The notes: a model not told the origin generated them from the sequence alone. Positions 45,765 to 55,336 are shown, numbered from the stretch's first letter. The stretch: DNA of 64,000 nucleotides from Bradyrhizobium sp. 149 (GCF_023073915.1 NZ_JADPKK010000012.1:62001-126000), one strand, 5' to 3'. A program made the numbers and translations.

Positions 45765-46302
45765 GATCCGCATCGCAGCCCGCTTGCTGGCGGTGGCCGC
45801 ACTGGCGGCCCTGACCGCCGGCTGCTTCCACCCGATGTATGCCGAGCACACCGACGGCACCCCCGGCCTGCGCGAGAAGCTGATGGGGGTCGACCTGCCC
45901 CCGATCGCCAAGGCCAATGCCTCGCGCGAGGCCCGCGTCGGCGTCGAGGTCCGCAACGCACTGGCCTTCAAGCTCTACGGCACCGCCACCGGCATGCCGC
46001 CGACCCATCGCCTGGAAATCCGCTTCGCAAGCAGCAAGTCGTCGCTGATCGTCGATCCCAATACCGGCCTGCCGAGCAGCGAAAACTACGGCATCGACGC
46101 CCAGTACAATTTGATCGAGGTCGTCAGCGGAAAATCGGTGATGACCGGCACGACGTTCTCGCGCGTGTCCTACGACATGCCCGGCTCCTATCAGCGCTTC
46201 AGCCGCAACCGGGCGGTACGTGATGCCGAGGATCGTGCCGCCAACGAGATCGCCGAGAACATCACGACGCGCCTCGCCTCGTTCTTCACCGCGGGCACTT
46301 AA
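45751..46302 (+). CDS. lptE: LPS-assembly lipoprotein LptE
   Basis: A 183-residue precursor with a lipoprotein signal peptide; the lipobox is LTAGC with Cys25 as lipid-modified residue, followed by [11 protein letters not shown]. LptE plugs the LptD barrel and delivers LPS to the outer membrane surface. [15 protein letters not shown] and [23 protein letters not shown] match the family. It lies between leuS and holA, the usual alphaproteobacterial order. Confidence 0.9.
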   Translation: MLSARIRIAARLLAVAALAALTAGCFHPMYAEHTDGTPGLREKLMGVDLPPIAKANASREARVGVEVRNALAFKLYGTATGMPPTHRLEIRFASSKSSLIVDPNTGLPSSENYGIDAQYNLIEVVSGKSVMTGTTFSRVSYDMPGSYQRFSRNRAVRDAEDRAANEIAENITTRLASFFTAGT

Positions 46303-46309
46303 TTCATCC

Positions 46310-46336
46310 CGTCATCCCGGGGCGCCCGGAACGACG
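46310..46336. repeat. Truncated CGTCATCCCGGGGCG repeat
   Basis: CGTCATCCCGGGGCGCCCGG followed by AACGACG, a short palindromic relative of the element at 23528-23615. It lies in the 47-bp gap between lptE and holA, so the holA message passes through it. Confidence 0.6.
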
Positions 46337-46349
46337 AACCCCAGGCAAC

Positions 46350-47378
46350 ATGGTCGCGCTACGCGGAAAAGAGATCGACGCCTTTCTCGCCCGCCCCGAT
46401 GGGGGCCGTCCGATCATCCTGCTCTATGGTCCTGACGCCGGCCTGGTTCGCGAACGAGCGGATGCGCTGATCGCCTCGGCCGTCGACGATCCCAACGATC
46501 CCTTCTCGCTGGTCAAGCTCGACGGCGACGAGCTCTCCGCCGAGCCGTCCCGCCTGGTCGATGAAGCGATGACGGTGCCGCTGTTCGGCGGCCGCCGCGC
46601 CATCCGCATCCGTGCCGGCTCGCGCAGCTTTGCCAGCGGCATCGACACGCTGGCGGAGATGGGCGTCAGGGATTGCCGCATCGTGATCGAGGCCGGCGAG
46701 CTGCGCCCGGAATCGCCACTGCGTAAGGCCTGCGAACGCGCCAAGACGGCCGTCGCGATCGCTTGCTATCCCGATACTGAACGCGACCTGGCCAAGCTGA
46801 TGGAAGACGAGCTCCGGATCGCCAATTTGCGCATCACGCAGGACGCCCGCGCGGCGCTGATGTCGTTCCTCGGCGGCGACCGCCAGGCCTCGCGCAACGA
46901 GCTGCGCAAGCTCACGCTCTATGCCCATGGCAAGGGCGAGATCACGCTGGATGATGTGATGGCTGTCGTCGCCGACGCGTCGGAGCTAAAGCTCGACCCG
47001 ATCGTCGACGGTGCCTTCGCCGGTCGGCCCGAGATCGTCGAGAACGAGTTCGCCAAAGCCATGATCGCCGGCACCTATCCCGGCGTGATTATTTCTGCCG
47101 CGCAGCGCCAGGCGGCGTGGCTGCACAAATCGGCGCTCGCAATCGCCGACGGCACGCCCGCTTCCGCGGTGCTCGACGGCGGCTATCCGCGCCTGCATTT
47201 TTCGCGAAAGCCCGCGGTCGAGACCGCGCTGCGTAATTTCAGCGTGACGCGGCTCGCCGCCATCATCGAGCAGCTCGCGACCGCCGCGCTCGACACCCGC
47301 AAGCAATCCACCCTCGCCGCCGCCATCGCCCAGCGCACGCTGATGGCGATCGCGGCGAATGCGAAACGGCGGGGCTGA
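46350..47378 (+). CDS. holA: DNA polymerase III subunit delta
   Basis: A 342-residue clamp-loader subunit. It begins MVALRGKEIDAFLARPDG, with LLYGPDAGLVRERADALI, the degenerate nucleotide-fold typical of HolA, then DAATVPLFGGRRAIRI-like and FLGGDRQASRNELRKLTLYA (domain II). The C-terminal collar domain has LHFSRKPAVETALRNFSVTR. The length is normal. It is the last plus-strand gene before the parAB group. Confidence 0.92.
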   Translation: MVALRGKEIDAFLARPDGGRPIILLYGPDAGLVRERADALIASAVDDPNDPFSLVKLDGDELSAEPSRLVDEAMTVPLFGGRRAIRIRAGSRSFASGIDTLAEMGVRDCRIVIEAGELRPESPLRKACERAKTAVAIACYPDTERDLAKLMEDELRIANLRITQDARAALMSFLGGDRQASRNELRKLTLYAHGKGEITLDDVMAVVADASELKLDPIVDGAFAGRPEIVENEFAKAMIAGTYPGVIISAAQRQAAWLHKSALAIADGTPASAVLDGGYPRLHFSRKPAVETALRNFSVTRLAAIIEQLATAALDTRKQSTLAAAIAQRTLMAIAANAKRRG

Positions 47379-47399
47379 GCCGGCAAGCATCTCGCCTCT

Positions 47400-47486
47400 C
47401 GTCATTGCGAGGAGCGCAAGCGACGAAGCAATCCAGAATCCCTCGGTGGAAAGATTCTGGATTGCTTCGCTGCGCTCGCAATGACG
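47400..47486. repeat. Inverted pair of the CGTCATTGCGAGGAGCG repeat
   Basis: Left arm CGTCATTGCGAGGAGCGCAA (47400-) runs to AATCCAGAATC (47440); the right arm GATTCTGGATTGCTTCGCTG (47453-) ends GCAATGACG (47486). The right arm matches 13075-13107. It lies between convergent holA and parB. Confidence 0.85.
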
Positions 47487-47566
47487 GGAGAGGTGCATGC
47501 CCCTTACCTGACGAGCGCTTTTCCGCGCATCTCCTCAGGTAAGGATGAGAGAGTGCGAATGACGGC

Positions 47567-48451
47567 CTACACCGCGCCCTTCGCCAGCCGCCGCATCACC
47601 TCGTCGAGCTGATCGAGGTTGCGGTAGTGGATCTGGACCGAGCCGCCGGGATCACGATGGCTCACCGTGACCTTGAGCCCGAGCGCGTCGCTGACGCGCT
47701 TCTCCAGGTCGACCGTGTCAGGGTCCTTCTCCTTGACCCCCGTGCGCGCCTTCTGCGGCTTGCGCTCCGGCACGCCCTCTTCATGCGCCAGCGCCTCGGC
47801 CTGGCGGACGTTGAGGCCCTCTTCGACGATGCGCTTGGCGGCCGCGAGCGGATCAGGCACGCCGATCAGCGCGCGGGCATGACCGGCGCTCAGCTCGCCG
47901 CTCGTGATCAAGGCTTGCACCTCGTCGGGCAGCTTCGTCAGCCGCATCATGTTGGCGATATGGCTGCGGCTCTTGCCGACGACTTTGGCGATGTCATCCT
48001 GGCTGCGCTTGAACTCGTTGGCGAGCGCGTGATACCCAAGCGCCTCTTCCATCGGGTTGAGGTCTTCGCGCTGCACGTTCTCGACGATCGCGAACTCCAG
48101 CGCATCGCTGTCGCTGATGTCGACGGGGACGATCGGCACTTCGTGCAGGCCGGCCATTTGCGAGGCGCGCCAGCGCCGCTCGCCGGCAATGATCTCGTAG
48201 CGGTCCTGCGCGCCCTTCACCGGACGCACCACGATCGGCTGGATCACGCCGTGCTGCCTGATCGAATCGCTAAGCTCCCTGAGCTCGGTCTCCGAAAAGG
48301 TGCGGCGCGGGTTGCGCGGATTGGGCTTGATGAATTCGATCGGCACCTTGCGCTGCGCGCGCGGGCGGTCGACATGCTGAGCCTCGCCGCCCACGTCACC
48401 GATCAGACTTGCAAGACCCCGGCCCAGTCGCGAACGCGCTTCGTCGGCCAT
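47567..48451 (-). CDS. parB: Chromosome partitioning protein ParB
   Basis: A 294-residue CTP-dependent DNA clamp that loads at parS. It has the N-terminal RLGRGLASLIGD segment for ParA contact, the CTP-binding boxes GVIQPIVVRPV and AGERRWRASQMAGL, VENVQREDLNPMEEA, a helix-turn-helix (QDDIAKVVGKSRSHIANMMR) and the C-terminal dimer domain (GSVQIHYRNLDQLDEVMRRL). I use the ATG at 48449-48451; the frame is open 27 codons further upstream into a repeat. parA follows upstream on the same strand with a 144-bp gap that holds a REP-like element. Confidence 0.97.
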   Translation of the reverse strand: MADEARSRLGRGLASLIGDVGGEAQHVDRPRAQRKVPIEFIKPNPRNPRRTFSETELRELSDSIRQHGVIQPIVVRPVKGAQDRYEIIAGERRWRASQMAGLHEVPIVPVDISDSDALEFAIVENVQREDLNPMEEALGYHALANEFKRSQDDIAKVVGKSRSHIANMMRLTKLPDEVQALITSGELSAGHARALIGVPDPLAAAKRIVEEGLNVRQAEALAHEEGVPERKPQKARTGVKEKDPDTVDLEKRVSDALGLKVTVSHRDPGGSVQIHYRNLDQLDEVMRRLAKGAV

Positions 48452-48503
48452 CGCCAGCTCCCTTGGATTCACGGTGCAGCACTCCAGAACTGAATTTCGA
48501 ATC

Positions 48504-48591
48504 GTAAGGTGGGTTAGCGTAGCGTAACCCACCTGTGGTTTATCTCAGGCGGCAGACGTGGCGGGTTACGCCTTGCGAACCCACCCTACGC
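48504..48591. repeat. GGTGGGTTAGCG-type REP element between parA and parB
   Basis: Two hairpins: GGTGGGTTAGCG with CGTAACCCACC (about 48508-48533), and GCGGGTTACGCC with GCGAACCCACCC (about 48560-48587). The outer ends GTAAGGTGGGTT and AACCCACCCTACG are also complementary. It occupies most of the parA-parB gap. Confidence 0.75.
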
Positions 48592-48595
48592 AGCT

Positions 48596-49450
48596 TCAAT
48601 GCGCCGTTCGCAGCTCGCGCTCGCGCTGGATCACTTCGGTGGCGAGCCGCAGATAAGCTTCGCTGCCGACGCATTTGAGATCGTACACCAGCACCGGCTT
48701 GCCGTAGGACGGCGCCTCCGAGATGCGCACGTTGCGCGGGATCATGGTTTTGTAGACCTTCTCGCCCATGAACTGCCGGACGTCCGCAACGACCTGGTTC
48801 GAGAGATTGTTGCGCGAGTCGAACATGGTCAGCACGATACCGTGGATCGACAGGTTCGGATTGAGCGTCGATCGCACCTGCTCCACGGTCTGGAGCAATT
48901 GCGACAGACCTTCGAGCGCGAAAAACTCGCACTGGAGCGGCACCAGGATTGCGTCGGAAGCCGCCATCGCGTTCACGGTGATCAGATTGAGCGAGGGCGG
49001 ACAGTCGATCAGCACATAGGTGTAATCGGCGTCCGGCGAGACGTTGTTGTTGAGCGCGCTGATCGCGTCACGCAGCTTGTACGCACGACCGGGCGTGGTG
49101 CCGAGCTCGAGCTCGAGGCCGGAGAGATCCATGGTCGAGGGCGCGATATGCAACCGGGGCACTGCCGTCGACACCACCGCTTCTCGCAGGCTCGCCTCGC
49201 CCACGAGAACATCATAGGTCGAGCAGGAGCGGTTGCGGCGATCGATGCCGAGGCCCGTCGAGGCGTTGCCCTGAGGATCGAGATCGACGATCAGGACACG
49301 CTCGCCTATCGCCGCGAGCGCCGTGCCGAGATTGATCGCTGTGGTTGTTTTTCCCACGCCGCCCTTCTGATTCGCCAGCGCAAGGATGCGCGGATGGCCC
49401 TGTGGGACGGCAGCGGTCTGTTCTTGCTGCGGCTCGTCAATCACGCTCAT
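48596..49450 (-). CDS. parA: Chromosome partitioning ATPase ParA
   Basis: A 284-residue Walker-type ATPase that forms a gradient on the nucleoid to move ParB-parS complexes. The deviant Walker A motif is LALANQKGGVGKTTTAINLG and the Walker B region has VLIVDLDPQGNASTG; YVLIDCPPSLNLITVNAM is also typical. The start ATG at 49448-49450 gives MSVIDEPQQEQTA; the frame extends upstream into rsmG without similarity. rsmG ends 29 bp upstream, as in most bacterial rsmG-parA groups. Confidence 0.97.
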   Translation of the reverse strand: MSVIDEPQQEQTAAVPQGHPRILALANQKGGVGKTTTAINLGTALAAIGERVLIVDLDPQGNASTGLGIDRRNRSCSTYDVLVGEASLREAVVSTAVPRLHIAPSTMDLSGLELELGTTPGRAYKLRDAISALNNNVSPDADYTYVLIDCPPSLNLITVNAMAASDAILVPLQCEFFALEGLSQLLQTVEQVRSTLNPNLSIHGIVLTMFDSRNNLSNQVVADVRQFMGEKVYKTMIPRNVRISEAPSYGKPVLVYDLKCVGSEAYLRLATEVIQRERELRTAH

Positions 49451-49479
49451 CGCAAATTCCCCACTCGGCCCCTGACGCC

Positions 49480-50253
49480 TCACCCGCGCCGTTCGACGGA
49501 AGCCAGCTCGACGATCCAACCGTCGCCCGTCCGGCTTTGGTAGAGCTGCGGCTGAATATTCCAATATTTAGTGGCTTCGGTCAATTCAGACTCTACATCT
49601 TGACCCTTGAGAAACAACGCCTTTGCGCCTTGGCGCATCAGCGGCTCCGCAAAGCCGATGAGTTGGTGTAGCGGAGCCAGCGCACGCGCGGTGACGCAAT
49701 CGACCGGGCCGGTGATTCTATCCACATTATCCCCGATCTCAGCGAGATGTACGACTCCCGGCGAGGTCGTGACGCGGATCGCTTCGCGCAGGAAGGCCGC
49801 CTTCTTGGCGATTCGCTCGACCAGATGGACGCTCGCCCCGACCCTCCCCGCCATGGCGCAGGCCAGCACGATTCCGGGAAAGCCGCCGCCGCTGCCGAGG
49901 TCGGCCCAGCGTTTGGCCGACGGGGCGAGAGCAACGAGCTGAAGCGAATCGGCGATGTGCCGGGTCCAGAGATGCGGCAACGTCGAGGGGGCGACGAGGT
50001 TGGTCTTGGCTTGCCATTCCCTGAGCAGCGCGATGTAGCGATCGAGCCGGGCTTCCGTTTCATGTGAAACGGGCGCGAGCTTCAGCGCTGCGATCTTGTC
50101 GGCCGCGATGACGGAGTCCAGCGATCGATCGTTGGCGTTGGCCTTGTCGATCTTCGGTCTGGTCGGCACCGGTTCGGCGCGGCGAGCGGCGCCCTCGCCC
50201 ACCGGGGGTTTTCCTGATGACGATCTGCCGCCGCCCGGCCCGCGCTGTTTCAC
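49480..50253 (-). CDS. rsmG: 16S rRNA (guanine527-N7) methyltransferase RsmG (GidB)
   Basis: A 257-residue protein if started at GTG 50253. The SAM-binding motif is ADLGSGGGFPGIVLA and other motifs are TNLVAPSTLPHLWTRHIADSLQL and DCVTARALAPLHQL. The conserved methyltransferase starts near IAADKIAALKLAPVSHETEA, about 50 residues in; the first 45 residues are Gly/Pro/Arg-rich and unusual for the family. The GTG at 50253 lies within a parS site, so the real start may be a later GTG (for example in PPVGEGA). Loss of RsmG often gives streptomycin resistance. Confidence 0.93.
   Translation of the reverse strand: MKQRGPGGGRSSSGKPPVGEGAARRAEPVPTRPKIDKANANDRSLDSVIAADKIAALKLAPVSHETEARLDRYIALLREWQAKTNLVAPSTLPHLWTRHIADSLQLVALAPSAKRWADLGSGGGFPGIVLACAMAGRVGASVHLVERIAKKAAFLREAIRVTTSPGVVHLAEIGDNVDRITGPVDCVTARALAPLHQLIGFAEPLMRQGAKALFLKGQDVESELTEATKYWNIQPQLYQSRTGDGWIVELASVERRG
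50056..50071. promoter_or_regulatory. parS: Degenerate parS site inside rsmG
   Basis: CGTTTCATGTGAAACG differs from TGTTTCACGTGAAACA at three positions, including one central base. On the minus strand it encodes VSHET of RsmG. It is probably a weak site. Confidence 0.55.
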
Positions 50254-50261
50254 GTGAAACG
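50246..50261. promoter_or_regulatory. parS: parS site between mnmG and rsmG
   Basis: TGTTTCACGTGAAACG matches the parS consensus at 15 of 16 bases. It fills the 9-bp gap between the mnmG stop and the rsmG start and overlaps the GTG start codon of rsmG. Confidence 0.85.
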
Positions 50262-50262
50262 C

Positions 50263-52143
50263 CTATGCGATTGCTTTGGAAGTCTTCCGCGCTTCGCGGC
50301 GGAGATAGGCCGCAAGGATGCCAAGCGCCGCCGGCGTCATGCCATCGATTCGGCCAGCCTGGCCAACGGTGAACGGCCGCGCCTTCTCCAACTTGGCTCT
50401 CACCTCATTGGAGAGACCGGGGACCTGCTGGTAGTCGACTTCCGACAGCACCATCCCCTCGTCCCGCCTGAAGCCTTCGACGTCGGCGCTCTGGCGCTCC
50501 AGATAGACATCGTATTTGGCGTCGATCTCAAGATGGATGGCAATGACGGGGTCAATGGTAGCGAGTTCCGGCCAGATCGCACGGATCTGGCTCCAGCCGA
50601 TGTCCGGATACGTCATCAGCTCGAAGGCCGACCGCCGCTGGCCATCCCGATTCAGGGACAGCCCGTGCTTGATGGCCTCGTTCGGAGTGATCGTCAGCGA
50701 TTTCGATAGCACTCGGGCCGCGTTCAGGGCGTCCATCTTGGCCCGATGATGCCGGGTCCGGGCGTTACCGACGCAACCGAGCGCAATCCCCTTCTCGGTC
50801 AGACGCTGATCTGCATTGTCAGCCCGCAGCGTCAGCCGATACTCGGCCCGCGACGTGAACATCCGGTATGGCTCGCTGATGCCGCGGGTGACGAGGTCAT
50901 CGATCATCACGCCGAGATAGCCATCCGCCCGGTCGAACACCGTCAGTGCGGTGCCGCTTGCAGCCAATGCCGCGTTCAGGCCCGCCAGAACGCCCTGGCC
51001 GGCGGCTTCCTCATATCCGGTGGTGCCGTTGATCTGCCCGGCCAGGAACAGGCCGCGCAACCGCTTGGTCTGGAGGGTCGGATCGAGCTCCCGGGGATCG
51101 ACATGGTCGTATTCGATGGCATAGCCCGGCCGAACCATCTTCACCCGCTCCAGGCCGGGAATCGTCGCGAGGATGGCGAGCTGGACCTCCTCCGGCAGTG
51201 ACGTCGAGATGCCGTTGGGATAGACGGTGCTGTCGTCGAGCCCTTCCGGCTCCAGGAAGATCTGGTGGCCGTCACGGTCGCCGAAACGGACGATCTTGTC
51301 CTCGATCGAGGGGCAATAGCGCGGTCCGGAGCTCTTGATCTGGCCGGAGTACATCGGCGAGCGATGGACGTTGGCCCGGATCATATCGTGGGTCGCGGAA
51401 TTGGTCCGGGTGATCCCGCACTGGATCTGCCGCGTGGTGATCCGTTCGGTCATCACCGAAAACGGCTCGGGAGGCTCGTCCCCCGGCTGCAACTCGACAG
51501 CCGACCAGTCGATCGTGGTCCCGTCCAGACGCGGTGGAGTCCCCGTCTTGAGCCGTCCGAGGGTGAACCCGGCGCGTTCGAAGGAGGTCGAAAGGCCCAT
51601 CGCAGGCGCCTCGTCAACCCGCCCGGCCGGCCAATTCTTCTCGCCAAGGTGGATCAGACCGCGCAGGAAGGTGCCCGTGGTGACGACGACAGCCCCTGCG
51701 CGAAGCTTGCGGCCATCTGCCAGGCGGAGGCCAGTCACCCGTCCCTCGACCACGAACAGTTCGTCCGCCTCGCCCTCGACAACGGAAAGGCCCTCGGTCT
51801 CCCGGATCGCCGCCTGCATCGCCGCGGCATAGAGCTTCCGGTCGGCCTGCGCGCGCGGACCACGGACCGCCGGGCCCTTCCGGCGATTGAGAACGCGAAA
51901 CTGGATCCCGCCGGCGTCGCCGATCCGGCCCATCAGACCATCGAGCGCATCGACCTCACGCACCAGATGGCCCTTGCCGAGACCGCCGATGGCGGGATTG
52001 CAGGACATCGCGCCCACCGTGGAGAAACGGTGCGTCACCAAAGCGGTCGCCGCGCCCATCCGGGCAGAGGCAGCCGCGGCCTCACAGCCGGCATGACCGC
52101 CGCCAATCACGATGACGTCGAAGCTCTCTCGCTCTGTTCGCAT
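50263..52143 (-). CDS. mnmG: tRNA uridine-5-carboxymethylaminomethyl modification enzyme MnmG (GidA)
   Basis: A 626-residue FAD enzyme that, with MnmE, modifies the wobble uridine of certain tRNAs. The FAD motif is [21 protein letters not shown]; others are [51 protein letters not shown] and the C-terminal tRNA-binding end. The length is normal. The ATG at 52141-52143 is 56 bp from a perfect parS site. mnmE lies 256 bp upstream on the same strand. Confidence 0.97.
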   Translation of the reverse strand: MRTERESFDVIVIGGGHAGCEAAAASARMGAATALVTHRFSTVGAMSCNPAIGGLGKGHLVREVDALDGLMGRIGDAGGIQFRVLNRRKGPAVRGPRAQADRKLYAAAMQAAIRETEGLSVVEGEADELFVVEGRVTGLRLADGRKLRAGAVVVTTGTFLRGLIHLGEKNWPAGRVDEAPAMGLSTSFERAGFTLGRLKTGTPPRLDGTTIDWSAVELQPGDEPPEPFSVMTERITTRQIQCGITRTNSATHDMIRANVHRSPMYSGQIKSSGPRYCPSIEDKIVRFGDRDGHQIFLEPEGLDDSTVYPNGISTSLPEEVQLAILATIPGLERVKMVRPGYAIEYDHVDPRELDPTLQTKRLRGLFLAGQINGTTGYEEAAGQGVLAGLNAALAASGTALTVFDRADGYLGVMIDDLVTRGISEPYRMFTSRAEYRLTLRADNADQRLTEKGIALGCVGNARTRHHRAKMDALNAARVLSKSLTITPNEAIKHGLSLNRDGQRRSAFELMTYPDIGWSQIRAIWPELATIDPVIAIHLEIDAKYDVYLERQSADVEGFRRDEGMVLSEVDYQQVPGLSNEVRAKLEKARPFTVGQAGRIDGMTPAALGILAAYLRREARKTSKAIA

Positions 52144-52199
52144 GGCCGGACTTGTATCCCAGAGGCTAATATGCCGGAAGTGTAAATTGGATGAGACGC

Positions 52200-52215
52200 T
52201 GTTTCACGTGAAACA
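52200..52215. promoter_or_regulatory. parS: parS site, perfect consensus
   Basis: TGTTTCACGTGAAACA, exact 16-bp palindrome, in the gap between mnmE and mnmG. A second perfect copy lies 113 bp away. Confidence 0.95.
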
Positions 52216-52240
52216 ACTACGAGGGCAGAACGCGTTCCGT

Positions 52241-52263
52241 GAAAACAACCCCATGCACAGTAG
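52241..52263 (+). repeat. 23-bp dispersed element, copy 2
   Basis: Identical to 16499-16521 (GAAAACAACCCCATGCACAG then TAG), lying between the two perfect parS sites. The rest of the mnmE-mnmG gap has no gene. Confidence 0.8.
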
Positions 52264-52312
52264 CCAGTGCCTTGTACCGCCTCCTGTTTTCACGAACAAA
52301 CATGAGCCAAGA

Positions 52313-52328
52313 TGTTTCACGTGAAACA
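52313..52328. promoter_or_regulatory. parS: parS site, perfect consensus
   Basis: TGTTTCACGTGAAACA, exact 16-bp palindrome. A loosely similar TGTTTTCACGAACA lies nearby at 52284-52300 but is too degenerate to call. Confidence 0.95.
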
Positions 52329-52399
52329 CGTGGAACTCGGCCTTTCGCACCTGAAGCAAATGGTGGGACAAAGGCTAGTTCTACAATGAAGAACTAGCG

Positions 52400-53758
52400 C
52401 TACTTTCCGATACAGAATTTCTGGAAAATGGCCCCAAGGACGTCCTCGACATCCACCCGGCCCAACAGCCGGCCCAAGGCATAGGCCGCGGCACGCAGCT
52501 CTTCGGCGGCAAGCTCCTCGCCCTCTTCTATAAGCTCCAGGCTCCGGAGCAAGCTATCGGATGCCCGGCGCAGCAGATCGCGCTGGCGGGCCCGGGTCAC
52601 CAATGCGCCCTCCGTCGTTCCGAAGAAGTTGGCGGCGAATTTCACGAGGGCATCGACCAACTCGGGAATGCCATCGCCTCGACTGGCCGAGATCCCGAAC
52701 TCGCCGCGCGGCCCGGCGTCCTCGCCCCCGCCGAGATCGACCTTGTTGCGCACGATCCAGATTGAGTCGCCCGAGGGAGTGCTCCCGTCGCCGGACTTCC
52801 CCAACGACCGCATCGCGTCCGGATCGACAGCACGCCCACCCTCCACCAGCCACAACACCAGGTCGGCGTCTTCGGCTCGAGCTCGCGCCCGGCGAACCCC
52901 CTCCTGCTCGACCGGATCGTCGGTCTCGCGAATGCCGGCGGTGTCGATCACCGTGACGGGATATCCATCGAGATCGAGCTGCACCTCGATCACATCGCGC
53001 GTTGTGCCGGCATGCGGCGAGACGATCGCGACATCGCGGCGCGCGAGCTGGTTGATCAGCGTCGACTTGCCGACATTCGGCTCGCCCGCGATCGCCACCA
53101 CCAGGCCGTCGCGCAGGCGTTCAGCTTGTCCCTGTGCCGCAAGGACTTCTGCAATTTCGCCGTGCAGGGCCTCGATCGCCTTGACCGCAGGCGCCCTCAA
53201 CTCGGCGGGCACATCGCCCTCGTCGGAGAAATCGATGCCGGCCTCGATCAACGCCGAGGCCTCGATGATGCGCTCGCGCCAGTCGCGCGCGCGATGGCCC
53301 AGCAGGCCCTGCAGCTGCCGCAGCGCCTGGCGGCGCTGGCGGTCGGTGTCGGCATGAATGAGATCGTCGAGGCCCTCCGCCTCGGTCAGATCGAGCTTGC
53401 CGTTTTCGAAGGCGCGCCGCGTGAATTCGCCGGGCTCGGCGGTCCGCGTGTTCGGAATTACGGAAATTGCGGTGAAAAGCGCAGCCAGCACCGCGCGGCC
53501 ACCATGGACGTGGAATTCGGCGACGTCCTCGCCGGTGGCGCTGGCCGGCCCCGGAAACCACAGCACGACGGCATCGTCGATCGGCTGGCCGGCGCCGTCA
53601 TGAAGGAGCCGGCGGCTGGCTTGTCTCGGCGCCGGCAACTTGCCTGCCAGGGTCGTCAGCACCCGGCTGGCGCCGGGTCCGGAGATGCGCACCACCGCGA
53701 GCGCGCTCGGCGGACGGCCGGACGACAGCGCAAAGATGGTGTGGTCTCGCGGATGCAT
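52400..53758 (-). CDS. mnmE: tRNA modification GTPase MnmE (TrmE)
   Basis: A 452-residue GTPase partner of MnmG. The N-terminal domain starts [20 protein letters not shown]. The G-domain has G1 [21 protein letters not shown]2 TTRD, G3 [10 protein letters not shown] and G4 NKVD. The C-terminus ends with the conserved FCIGK box, whose Cys is typical of the family. The length is normal. It lies between rho and mnmG on the same strand. Confidence 0.97.
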   Translation of the reverse strand: MHPRDHTIFALSSGRPPSALAVVRISGPGASRVLTTLAGKLPAPRQASRRLLHDGAGQPIDDAVVLWFPGPASATGEDVAEFHVHGGRAVLAALFTAISVIPNTRTAEPGEFTRRAFENGKLDLTEAEGLDDLIHADTDRQRRQALRQLQGLLGHRARDWRERIIEASALIEAGIDFSDEGDVPAELRAPAVKAIEALHGEIAEVLAAQGQAERLRDGLVVAIAGEPNVGKSTLINQLARRDVAIVSPHAGTTRDVIEVQLDLDGYPVTVIDTAGIRETDDPVEQEGVRRARARAEDADLVLWLVEGGRAVDPDAMRSLGKSGDGSTPSGDSIWIVRNKVDLGGGEDAGPRGEFGISASRGDGIPELVDALVKFAANFFGTTEGALVTRARQRDLLRRASDSLLRSLELIEEGEELAAEELRAAAYALGRLLGRVDVEDVLGAIFQKFCIGK

Positions 53759-54070
53759 GGCCTATTTGTCCGGCTGAAGGGAAAAAGGCAAACGTCCGTT
53801 TCGGCGGCCGACAGCGTTGCTTTGCTGCACGAGTTCCCGCAGCAGAACCTATGATGCAATGCAGCATATCCGAGCTCGTTTGCTGCAAAAATTACTCGCT
53901 GCTGATCGAGAGACGCTCCAAACGAAGTTATTCTGAAACCAAATCAACAGCTTAAAAGAGGTTAGGCCCAAGCGGTAAAGCCCCCGACATGCTGCAGCTC
54001 TGCTGCACCAAGGCCGCACAAAGAAAAAGGGCGCCCGAGGGCGCCCTTTGATTTCATGCTGCACCCTAAC
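53759..54070. other. 312-bp gap between mnmE and rho
   Basis: Contains the rho terminator at 54026-54049 and probably the mnmE promoter. A 71-codon minus-strand frame at 53849-54064 has no ribosome-binding site or known family. Nothing else recognised. Confidence 0.5.
54026..54049 (-). terminator. Rho-independent terminator after rho
   Basis: A perfect 11-bp stem, AAAGGGCGCCC (54026-54036) with GGGCGCCCTTT (54039-54049). On the minus strand it is followed by TTTTTCTT. It lies 22 bp past the rho stop. Confidence 0.88.
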
Positions 54071-55336
54071 TCAGGTGTTCATCGAGTCGAAGAACTCGGA
54101 ATTGCTCTTGGTCGAGCGCAGCTTGTCGAGCAGGAAGTCGATGCCGTCCATCGTACCCATCGGATTCAGGATGCGGCGGAGCACGTACATCTTCTTCAGG
54201 ACCACCGGATCGGTGATCAGCTCCTCCTTGCGGGTGCCGGAGCGCGAAATGTCGATCGCCGGGAAGGTCCGCTTGTCCGAAACCTTGCGGTCGAGGATCA
54301 GCTCGGAGTTACCGGTGCCCTTGAACTCTTCGAAGATGACTTCGTCCATGCGGCTGCCGGTATCGACCAGCGCGGTCGCGATGATGGTCAGCGAGCCGCC
54401 CTCTTCGATGTTGCGGGCGGCGCCGAAGAAGCGCTTCGGCCGCTGCAGCGCGTTGGCATCGACACCACCGGTCAACACCTTGCCGGACGACGGCACCACG
54501 GTGTTGTAGGCGCGGCCGAGACGCGTAATCGAGTCGAGCAGGATCACGACGTCGCGGCCATGCTCGACCAGACGCTTGGCCTTTTCGATCACCATCTCGG
54601 CAACCTGGACGTGGCGCACCGCCGGCTCGTCGAAGGTCGATGAGACGACCTCGCCCTTCACCGAGCGCTGCATGTCGGTGACTTCTTCCGGACGTTCGTC
54701 GATCAAGAGCACGATCAGATAGCACTCGGGATGATTATGCGCGATCGAGTGCGCGATGTTCTGCATCAGCACGGTTTTACCCGTGCGCGGCGGCGCGACG
54801 ATCAGCGCGCGCTGGCCCTTGCCGATCGGCGCGACGATGTCGATCACCCTTGCAGAAAGGTCTTTCCGCGTCGGATCGTCGATTTCCATGCGGAAACGCT
54901 GATTCGGAAATAGCGGCGTGAGGTTGTCGAAATTGACCTTGTGCTTGGCCTTTTCCGGGTCCTCGAAATTGAGCGTGTTGACCTTCAGCAGCGCAAAATA
55001 GCGCTCGCCCTCTTTCGGGCTGCGGATGTGGCCTTCGATGGTGTCGCCGGTGCGCAGGCCAAAACGGCGGATCTGCGAGGGCGAAACGTAGATGTCGTCC
55101 GGACCCGGCAGATAATTCGCGTCGGGCGAGCGGAGGAAGCCGAAGCCGTCGGAGAGAACCTCGACCACGCCCTCGCCGACGATGTCGGTCTCGGCGAGCG
55201 CAAGCTGCTTGAGGATGGCAAACAGCAGCTCCTGCTTGCGCATGGTGCTGGCATTCTCGACCCCGTTCTCTTCCGCAAACGAGACGAGCTCGGCCGGCGT
55301 CTTCGACTTGAGGTCCTGGAGTTTAATTTCCCGCAT
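54071..55336 (-). CDS. rho: Transcription termination factor Rho
   Basis: A 421-residue hexameric RNA helicase. The N-terminus is [20 protein letters not shown], then the RNA-binding cold-shock-like domain ([20 protein letters not shown] and [14 protein letters not shown]). The ATPase has Walker [16 protein letters not shown] and Walker [14 protein letters not shown]. The length is normal. I chose the ATG at 55334-55336; the frame continues 37 codons upstream in non-family sequence. It lies with its own terminator downstream. Confidence 0.98.
   Translation of the reverse strand: MREIKLQDLKSKTPAELVSFAEENGVENASTMRKQELLFAILKQLALAETDIVGEGVVEVLSDGFGFLRSPDANYLPGPDDIYVSPSQIRRFGLRTGDTIEGHIRSPKEGERYFALLKVNTLNFEDPEKAKHKVNFDNLTPLFPNQRFRMEIDDPTRKDLSARVIDIVAPIGKGQRALIVAPPRTGKTVLMQNIAHSIAHNHPECYLIVLLIDERPEEVTDMQRSVKGEVVSSTFDEPAVRHVQVAEMVIEKAKRLVEHGRDVVILLDSITRLGRAYNTVVPSSGKVLTGGVDANALQRPKRFFGAARNIEEGGSLTIIATALVDTGSRMDEVIFEEFKGTGNSELILDRKVSDKRTFPAIDISRSGTRKEELITDPVVLKKMYVLRRILNPMGTMDGIDFLLDKLRSTKSNSEFFDSMNT

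Noticed and set aside
52284..52300. A further parS-like sequence, TGTTTTCACGAACA
   Set aside because: Too many changes from the 16-bp palindrome and broken symmetry.
53849..54064. A 71-codon minus-strand frame between rho and mnmE
   Set aside because: It runs through the rho terminator hairpin and shows no family features.
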